Assembly (NCBI GenBank): GCA_017607445.1
Contig: JAEVHH010000003.1
Coordinates: forward strand, 6,138,001 to 6,202,000
DNA: 64,000 bases
From: Histoplasma ohiense
Taxonomy: Eukaryota > Ascomycota > Eurotiomycetes > Onygenales > Ajellomycetaceae
Reading direction: 5' to 3'
The notes under the pieces were generated by a model. The model searched no databases. It was given only the letters and a program-made list of their open reading frames with translations, and was not told the origin of the DNA. Within the stretch, counting starts at the first letter, position 1. Every line of letters begins with the position of its first letter. Position numbers and translations under genes: made by a program. Below, in pieces: positions 58,523 to 64,000 of this stretch.

Positions 58523-59370
58523 TCAGTATATCTTCATCTGTAGCTGCAATAACTTCAGCTTTATAACTCTACTATCACTCATCTCATCATTCTTCTCTTT
58601 ATTCTTCAGAGTCACAAATGATATCTGTTTCTTTTTTACTGAACTAAATAATTCAGTTATCTGACTCAGTTTTATACTGATAGTCTGCTTCTTCTTCTTT
58701 TCTTTTTTCTTCTCATTCTTCTCTGCAGCTGCAGAATCAGTGAACTGCTGATTCTCTGTTATTTTCATATCAGCATATATATTTTTCATATACATTTTGT
58801 TAATGTATTTATATACTATATAGAGACAATTTATTACTTATCAGACTGCAAGCTGCAGTATTTACTTAGTGAATTGTAGTGACAATTCACACAGACTCTC
58901 TTCAATATATCAGAGATCATAATACACTCAACAAACAGATCATGACTCTTCTTATATAAGCTGTATAACAGATTGACTTTGATGTCACAGCTGTGAATAA
59001 ATACTGATTCTACATTTGTTATTCTTTTTAATTGAGATTTAAAATTCTTTTTACACAGTACTATATCTCTCTTGAATCTTATCTCTTATAGTTGTGCAAC
59101 AACTCTGCTGTTATCTCTGATGATTTGTTCTATCAGCAGCTGTAGTCTATATTCTGATGTTTATATATTGATGAACTGTTGATGTGACTGCTGAGAGACA
59201 GACATAGATGAGCTGATGAGCTGCTGAGACTGCTGAGACTGCTGAGACTGCTGAGAATGAAGTGAAAACAGATTGACAGACAGTGTGAGCTGTTGAGTTT
59301 GCTCTATACTATTGTTAACTGTAATTTCATCATTTCTGAGCTGTTTCTCTTCATCTTTTGACAGTTCTCT
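58523..59370 (-). pseudogene. Possible opposite-strand gene in the Helitron right arm
   Basis: Minus strand, downstream of the helicase. A Gln/Ser repeat (from the 59221-59256 tandem) is followed by a basic helical stretch (EIRFKRDIVLCKKNFKSQLK) and a Cys-rich end (CVNCHYNSLSKYC). A possible intron (GTAATA...ATAACAG, near 58850-58760) leads to a Lys/Glu-rich exon (KKKEKKKKQTISIKLSQITE, 58523-58755). Two stops are TAA, which fits the TGA-decay model less well. Boundaries are rough. It may be Helitron cargo, or chance. Confidence 0.3.
59221..59256. repeat. 9-bp tandem repeat CTGCTGAGA
   Basis: Four direct units of CTGCTGAGA (last one partial), reading Ser-Gln-Gln on the minus strand. It lies in the Helitron right arm. 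Confidence 0.8.
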
Positions 59371-59750
59371 ATTTACATTCAGTCATTTTGACTGCTTTGA
59401 TTGTATTATGAATGTTTTGAGGATTGATGAGTGTAAATTGTTGTATTTCAATTTCTTGTTATTTGATTGTAATCACTATGTTCTCTATATGAGCTGTCTG
59501 ATATTTAATTACACCTCACTTAGTGTTTCTACATTAACTCTACAACACTACTACAGTGTTATTCATCTTTTTCATCTATGTGATTGTTCTCTATTGACAG
59601 CCATAGATCACATGGAATTCACATATACAAGTCACATGCAGCCATTGGATATCTCATTACATTCACCCGAGGGATTAAACGGCGCGTTTTCAAGCTGGAT
59701 AAGCGAGCGCAAGCGAGCGATTGCGGCTTGTATATATATATATATATTAG

Positions 59751-60397
59751 TTAATACTGCCTCCTTGCTGGGAGAAAGCCATCGATTATTTAAGAGGGTA
59801 TAATGCTAGAGCCATGGCTAGTAGTTAGGAAAAAAAATCGTAACCATCTTTGCCATTACTGCCAGTTTACATTTACTCTAACTAGACAGCACAGTGATGC
59901 AAGCATACACTATACATTCTAGTACAGAGAATACACATACGGAATACCAACCGTAGGTTCTATTTTCACTCCTTGTTCAGCGCGGCGGAATCAATAAACA
60001 AACAAAGATCCTTATGAATTTTATTTTTCGACGGTCACATTCGCGAATTACAGACAGCCACGCCAGCAAAAGAGAACAAGGTCAAGGATCCATGGTCGCC
60101 CTGCCAGGGAGGATATCCAATGAATACGAGCGGCGCAATGCAAGAGGACAGATCTGAGGGCAGTGCATGCTCTTCTGTTTGCGCCAATCCAACATATCCC
60201 ACAGTCGTGTCTGCGATTGGCCATGCCGCAGTGCTCTTCGTTTCTCCAGCTGCTGTGCAATGTTTCGCTGTTCATCATTCATTTTTTTGCCTAAAAAGTT
60301 AGTGTGTTCCGATCTTGACGAGGTTAACTTGATTTCAAAAATTCTTGTTATTTGGAGAGAGATCTACAGGCATTGAGCGTTACAAACCTGATCATTC
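59751..60397. other. Right flank of the transposon block
   Basis: CpG is normal again from about 59665. About 650 bp with no complete gene. The minus-strand fragment at 60082-60295 is listed separately, and the upstream region of the kinase relic lies at the right end. Confidence 0.5.
60082..60295 (-). pseudogene. Possible exon fragment, divergent from the kinase relic
   Basis: On the minus strand a textbook 3' splice site (CACTAACTTTTTAG) ends just before the codons for MNDEQRNIAQQLEKRRALRH. About 65 codons follow, basic, Gln- and Arg-rich, ending in a stop at 60082. No donor or upstream exon could be identified, and the partner would have to lie where the kinase gene now starts. It looks like the tail of a gene cut by rearrangement. 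No family recognised. Confidence 0.3.
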
Positions 60398-62483
60398 ATG
60401 AGCTGTGCTGCCAAAAATACTATGGATGGGAATCCAAACCTTATGATGACAATAACAGGACCGGCGGGACAACCAGCCGAGTGCCTCAAACTTCCCCATA
60501 ATAGCTCACGCTACATTACCCCGCCAGGGGGACATCAGGATCCGCGAAGCCGGAGTGCTTCTGGTGAATATGTTGAAGAGGACGGCAACGACTCGGGGGA
60601 CAATGACGAACCTCAGGGGAGTCTACAGTTAACCTTCAATAATCCACCAAAAGATATCACCCGAGGATTCGTGTTTGGAACCGAAAAGAAGATATGTGAT
60701 GTCTTGCTTGCCACAAGGAAGAGGCGGGGTATAAGCGGAGTTCATTTTTGTATCACATTTGAAAGTGAAAATCATCTTGTGCTGAGAGACATATCAACCA
60801 AAAATACTGCTGTCAGTTATGACGACTGGGGGGGGAGAAGTACAAGCGGAGGGGTTTCAAGTGGATTCTAAATCTCGGCAAAGAGAAACAGGCTATCAGC
60901 ATCCATCTTTTGGATGGCTTCCGTCTTGACGTCACACTACCAAACCACGCTTCGTGCCTGAAGGAGTACTATAAGAATGTGAACTCTTATGTGAAAGAGA
61001 GTCAAGATTCCGTTCTCGCTCTTGGTGGGCTAAACGTACCTAGCCAAGACGCAACTCGACCACGGACTCCCTTAAACGAACCAATCTATTTCCCCCTACA
61101 CATTATTGGAAGTGGCTCGTATGGGACAGTTTGGAAGGTTTTAGATGTGAGCACCGGGATCCCATATGCCTCCAAGAAACTTCATTTTCCTGTCGATTTA
61201 CAGGAAAAGGCCGAAAACCAGATCGAAGCGATAAAGACCGCAAGGGAAGAGTTCGAAAGCGAAATGCGGATAATGAAGTATCTTGTGCATGTATGTCATT
61301 CTACTTCACGCTGCTAACCTCCAGGTTAACATGTTGTGTAGGACCATATTGTTCGGTTTGTGTGCTCGACAGTAGATCCGTTGCAGATCATTATGGAATT
61401 TATGCCTCTGGGAAATCTTAGATATCAGCACAAGGTTGACCCGATCAACACCTCAGAAATCCAACTGCTTCTTGCCCAGGCGCTCGATGCTCTTCGTTTC
61501 ATGCATTCCGCAAATATCACACATCGAGATGTCGAACCAGAAAATATCCTCGTCGGTTCCAGAAAAGACTCCTTTAGTATTAAATTAAGTGATTTCGGGT
61601 TTTCTAAAGTTGGTAGCAGCCTCAAATCACATCTTGGGACACCAACTTACGAGGCACCTGAACTCTCACTATACAAGCGCCAAAGTAGAAACTACGACAG
61701 CAAAGTTGATATCTGGGCTCTCGGGGTCGTCATTCTCGAATATACCTATGGTGTGCCCACAATACACTATGACTACCATGAGGCCGTCGCATCCGCCGCC
61801 GAGGAGGCACTAACTAGCCACCCAAACAGCCGGTTCTTTTTCATGTTGTCCAGAATGTTACAGGCTGCCCTCTGCCATCGAGCTTTTTGAAGGGGGACCC
61901 ACAATTGATTTTAGCTCAGAAAATAGTGGAGAAACTTCGGGTTCGATAACCCCAACAAATAATCGTAGCCCTTCTATTCACGCAAGCGGAGTCTCAACAC
62001 CCTTGGACAGCGTACGGCAAATTCCAGCGGCCAACATCCAGCCACGCACGCCAAAACGGCAACAATCGTGTACTAATCCTAGTGCCCGTCGTGTCAAGCG
62101 CCCACGAAATCTGACAAAACTCTGACACTCAGGGCCAGTTTCAAAGCCACGAAACGATGAAAAACGATGGAATTGCTGCAAAGGCCCAATGTGATGCTGG
62201 GAGTCGTAGGTGCCTCGAATATAGTTACCAAGCCGATGATGCTGGCGACTTTGATTGTAGACAATTAGGTGCAACCGATGGGAAACACGACAATGCAAGT
62301 CCAGGGCTTGACGAGTATATCCGAGAAACAAAGGGAGCGCCAGGCGGAGTCCTTGACAGTTCCGTTCCGTCTTTGTTGGATAAGAAGCGACGGCATGATC
62401 CCAGCGCAGGAGCTGTTCAGCCGTTGTCGGGTCGATCACGGAACACGGGCGTTTCTACCGTGGCCGCCTCGCGTACCAATTGA
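60398..62483 (+). pseudogene. FHA-domain Ser/Thr protein kinase, broken by frameshifts
   Basis: Resembles Rad53/Cds1-type kinases: an FHA domain (GISGVHFCITF, LVLRDISTKNTA) then a kinase domain. One clean 51-nt intron (61291-61341, GTATGT...TGTAG) restores KYLVH|DHIVRF. Kinase motifs: glycine loop IGSGSYGTVW, Lys in ASKKL, DFG (61591-61599), YEAPEL and DIWALGV. Lesions: (1) a G8 tract at 60828-60835 shifts the frame, and one more G would restore it; (2) the catalytic loop reads HRDVEPEN, with Glu (61534-61536) where Lys is nearly invariant; (3) the frame is lost again near 61864, with PSAIELFEGG continuing in another frame; (4) the tail shifts once more near 62110-62150, ending 62483. CpG is normal, so the decay is not of the transposon type. 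Confidence 0.75.
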
Positions 62484-63345
62484 CGAGTAATCAATCATAA
62501 ACAGTTGGTTATTTCCAGGTATCTCTACTCAGCCTTGGTTTGCGCATGGGAATAACGAGAAGCTTACTCCGTAGAAGCTAGTGAGATAGATAGTTAGTTG
62601 TTGGCAGGATAAAGTCAGGCGATGAAGCTTCCGGTCTTAAGAAGCATCTGTCTGAGTGGTGTCATGTTGAGAAACATTCCAGGAATGGAAAAAAAAAAGT
62701 CAAAACCACGCTTGCTCATAGGCTTCTCTCCTTTGTGCGTGTTACTGTACAATAAAAGCACCTGAGACTGATGAAAAGAGGCTCTTTCAAAGAAGCGCCC
62801 CCCCCAAAAAAAAAAAGTAAAAGTAAAAGAAAGTAGTTTTTAAATCAAGGGTTACGGCAGAGCCCACTTGACCCATACATGCCATGATGAAAAATGTATC
62901 AACCACCACGCCGAAAAGAAATTTGGTTTTGGCCCTCGGATGAGACAGGAGAAGATGTCCTTGAAGAACGGTTCATCATTTTCCTCCTTGTTATTTCTGT
63001 CTGCCGGGAGCGTCTCGAGTCAAAAAAGTGTGGCTGTTGTGGATGGAGGAGTCCAAGATGCTTGGAAACTTCCCGCGTTTGAAACACGTGGAGCCTTATG
63101 TCATCATCGCAAAGCCCCCGTTCCTTGGCCAGAACATTCCCGTGCCTTCTCCACCATCTCCATCTCCATCTCCATCTCCATCATCATCATCATTGCTTTG
63201 CCGCCTGCTCTATGCAGTGGCCTCAGCCAATCGACAGTCATAGGTAGTATACCTTGATTGGTAATAGACACATCCGGCTGACCATCATTTGTCCCATCAC
63301 ATATCGCATAAGAGAGTACCAATCCTGCGCTCCCCAGCACTCCTC
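62484..63345. other. Intergenic region before the AN1 gene
   Basis: About 860 bp with homopolymer A and C/A runs near 62688-62820. A (CCATCT)n/(ATC)n tract lies at about 63148-63194. Open frames here (62868-63257) are driven by these repeats. This is the probable promoter of the AN1 gene. Confidence 0.55.
63148..63194. repeat. (CCATCT)n to (ATC)n microsatellite
   Basis: Four or so CCATCT units grading into ATC units, about 150-200 bp upstream of the AN1 ATG. Confidence 0.75.
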
Positions 63346-64000
63346 ATGGCTCCCATAACATTCTCTACAGGCACCCTGGCCCAGCAGCAGGAGGAGTCCT
63401 CATTTACGCAAATGGACCTTGACCGTGATCTTGAATCCATAGGCAAACATTGCCAGTTCTCTTACTGCAACCAGCTCGATTTCCTCCCTTTCCGCTGCGA
63501 ATCCTGCAAGGGCACTTTCTGCCTCGATCACCGGACGGAAACTGCACACAAATGCACACACGCAGGAGAATGGGCGGCTTCCCGGCGGAAAAACTCTATC
63601 GGAGCCACGGGCACCAGAAACAGCAGCATGATCTCCTCTCTTCCGCCGGTAAAACCTACCGTCTACAACTCTACGCAATGCTCACACCCATCCTGCAAAA
63701 CCCTCATCCACACGTTGCAAAATACCGGCGTTCACTGCAACGAATGTAACCGCCAATACTGTCTCAAACATCGCTTGCGCGAGGACCATGACTGCGCCAA
63801 ACTCACCCCGATAGGTTCGCGGCCTACCAGACAAGGGCCATCCCAGACTGAAAAGGCACGGCTAGCATTCTCCCGCCTACGGACGTGGGGGAAAGATAAA
63901 TCCTCCACGGTCGCCGCGAATCTGACTCCGAAGCCGAAACCCAACAGCGCTGCCGCGCGCATGGCAATGCTTGCAGAGCTGAAGAAGAAAGCAAAAGGCG
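63346..64000 (+). CDS. AN1-type zinc-finger protein (CUZ1-like), 5' part
   Basis: The frame is open from ATG 63346 to the window edge, so the stop is outside (218 residues visible). Two AN1 zinc fingers are present. The first, residues about 36-72, has CQFSYC, FRCESCKGTFCLDHR and HKC. The second, about 112-150, has CSHPSCK, CNECNRQYCLKHR and HDC. All expected Cys/His ligands are there. The tail is basic (KPKPNSAAARMAMLAELKKK). Two AN1 fingers near the N-terminus match the yeast Cuz1/YNL155W type, which works with Cdc48 and the proteasome; that family has a C-terminal ubiquitin-like part, which would lie outside the window. The start is the first ATG before the first finger. No introns are needed. 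Confidence 0.88.
   Translation, partial: MAPITFSTGTLAQQQEESSFTQMDLDRDLESIGKHCQFSYCNQLDFLPFRCESCKGTFCLDHRTETAHKCTHAGEWAASRRKNSIGATGTRNSSMISSLPPVKPTVYNSTQCSHPSCKTLIHTLQNTGVHCNECNRQYCLKHRLREDHDCAKLTPIGSRPTRQGPSQTEKARLAFSRLRTWGKDKSSTVAANLTPKPKPNSAAARMAMLAELKKKAKG

Larger units (their letters stand above)
20911..59750 (+). mobile_element. Helitron carrying four nested retrotransposons plus a fifth
   Basis: A rolling-circle transposon whose Rep/helicase frame is split into three pieces (21408-22165, 28115-31787, 58140-58173) by Gypsy-1 and Element-2. The pieces rejoin in frame once each insert and one copy of its 5-bp TSD are removed. The ends are approximate. The left end is placed at TCACATGATATCACATGA, because CpG-free sequence starts there and Helitrons begin with TC. 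The right end is placed after a GC-rich foldback (CAAGC...GCTTG around 59710-59730) and a TA run ending TTAG, which is not a perfect CTRR. The flanking A/T insertion dinucleotide is not clean, so either end may be tens of bases off. Confidence 0.7.

Noticed and set aside
59312..59803. 163-codon plus-strand ORF
   Set aside because: It crosses the Helitron right edge and the (TA)n tract and is mostly low-complexity Phe/Leu/Ser. It reads against the Cys-rich minus-strand frame.
62868..63257. 129-codon plus-strand ORF before the AN1 gene
   Set aside because: Much of it is translated microsatellite (Ser-Ile repeats). No homology was recognised, and it ends before the AN1 start without a splice link.

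Overview
The window looks like nuclear DNA of a filamentous ascomycete. Genes carry short GT-AG introns (about 50-270 nt) with CTAAC/CTGAC-type branch sites. Recognisable proteins include a DUF1774 membrane protein, a secreted M28 leucine aminopeptidase, an R3H protein, a Hos3-type histone deacetylase, an FHA-kinase relic and an AN1 zinc-finger protein. Normal-composition genes beside a long AT-rich block of chromovirus retrotransposons suggest a dimorphic Onygenales fungus (Blastomyces/Emmonsia-like). That placement is an inference, not a database result.

Layout. 1-20.6 kb is ordinary euchromatin: the 3' end of a DUF1774 gene (+), LAP1 (-), an R3H-domain gene (+), a small secreted protein (+), HOS3 (+) and a basic orphan protein (-, three exons rebuilt here). 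About 20.9-59.75 kb is one block of nested transposons. 59.75-64 kb returns to normal composition: a decayed FHA-kinase gene and the 5' part of an AN1 zinc-finger gene that runs off the window.

The transposon block can be taken apart exactly. The host element is a Helitron (Rep/PIF1-helicase reading frame). Gypsy-1 (22166-28114, minus, TSD TTTAT) splits its N-terminal coding part. Element-2, another chromovirus (31788-58139, plus, TSD TACAT), splits the helicase a few codons before its stop. Gypsy-3 (31970-44135, plus, TSD ATTAG) sits inside the 5' LTR of Element-2, and Gypsy-2 (32452-38516, plus, TSD ATTTG) sits inside the 5' LTR of Gypsy-3. Element-3 (45902-52935, minus, TSD TGAG) splits the Element-2 polyprotein. 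Removing each insert with one TSD copy restores LTR lengths (271 = 271; 534 = 534) and the Helitron reading frame.

All copies are heavily mutated. In the worst parts CpG, CpC and GpG are essentially gone while CpA and CpT remain common, which differs from classical CpA-type RIP. In the stretches I translated, in-frame stops are almost all TGA at expected Arg or Trp positions. Other notable signals are a Tf1-like self-priming complementarity in the Gypsy LTRs, a spliced gene on the strand opposite pol in Element-2 with a similar candidate in Element-3, a 63-bp LTR repeat that accounts for LTR length differences, and patches that escaped the mutation.
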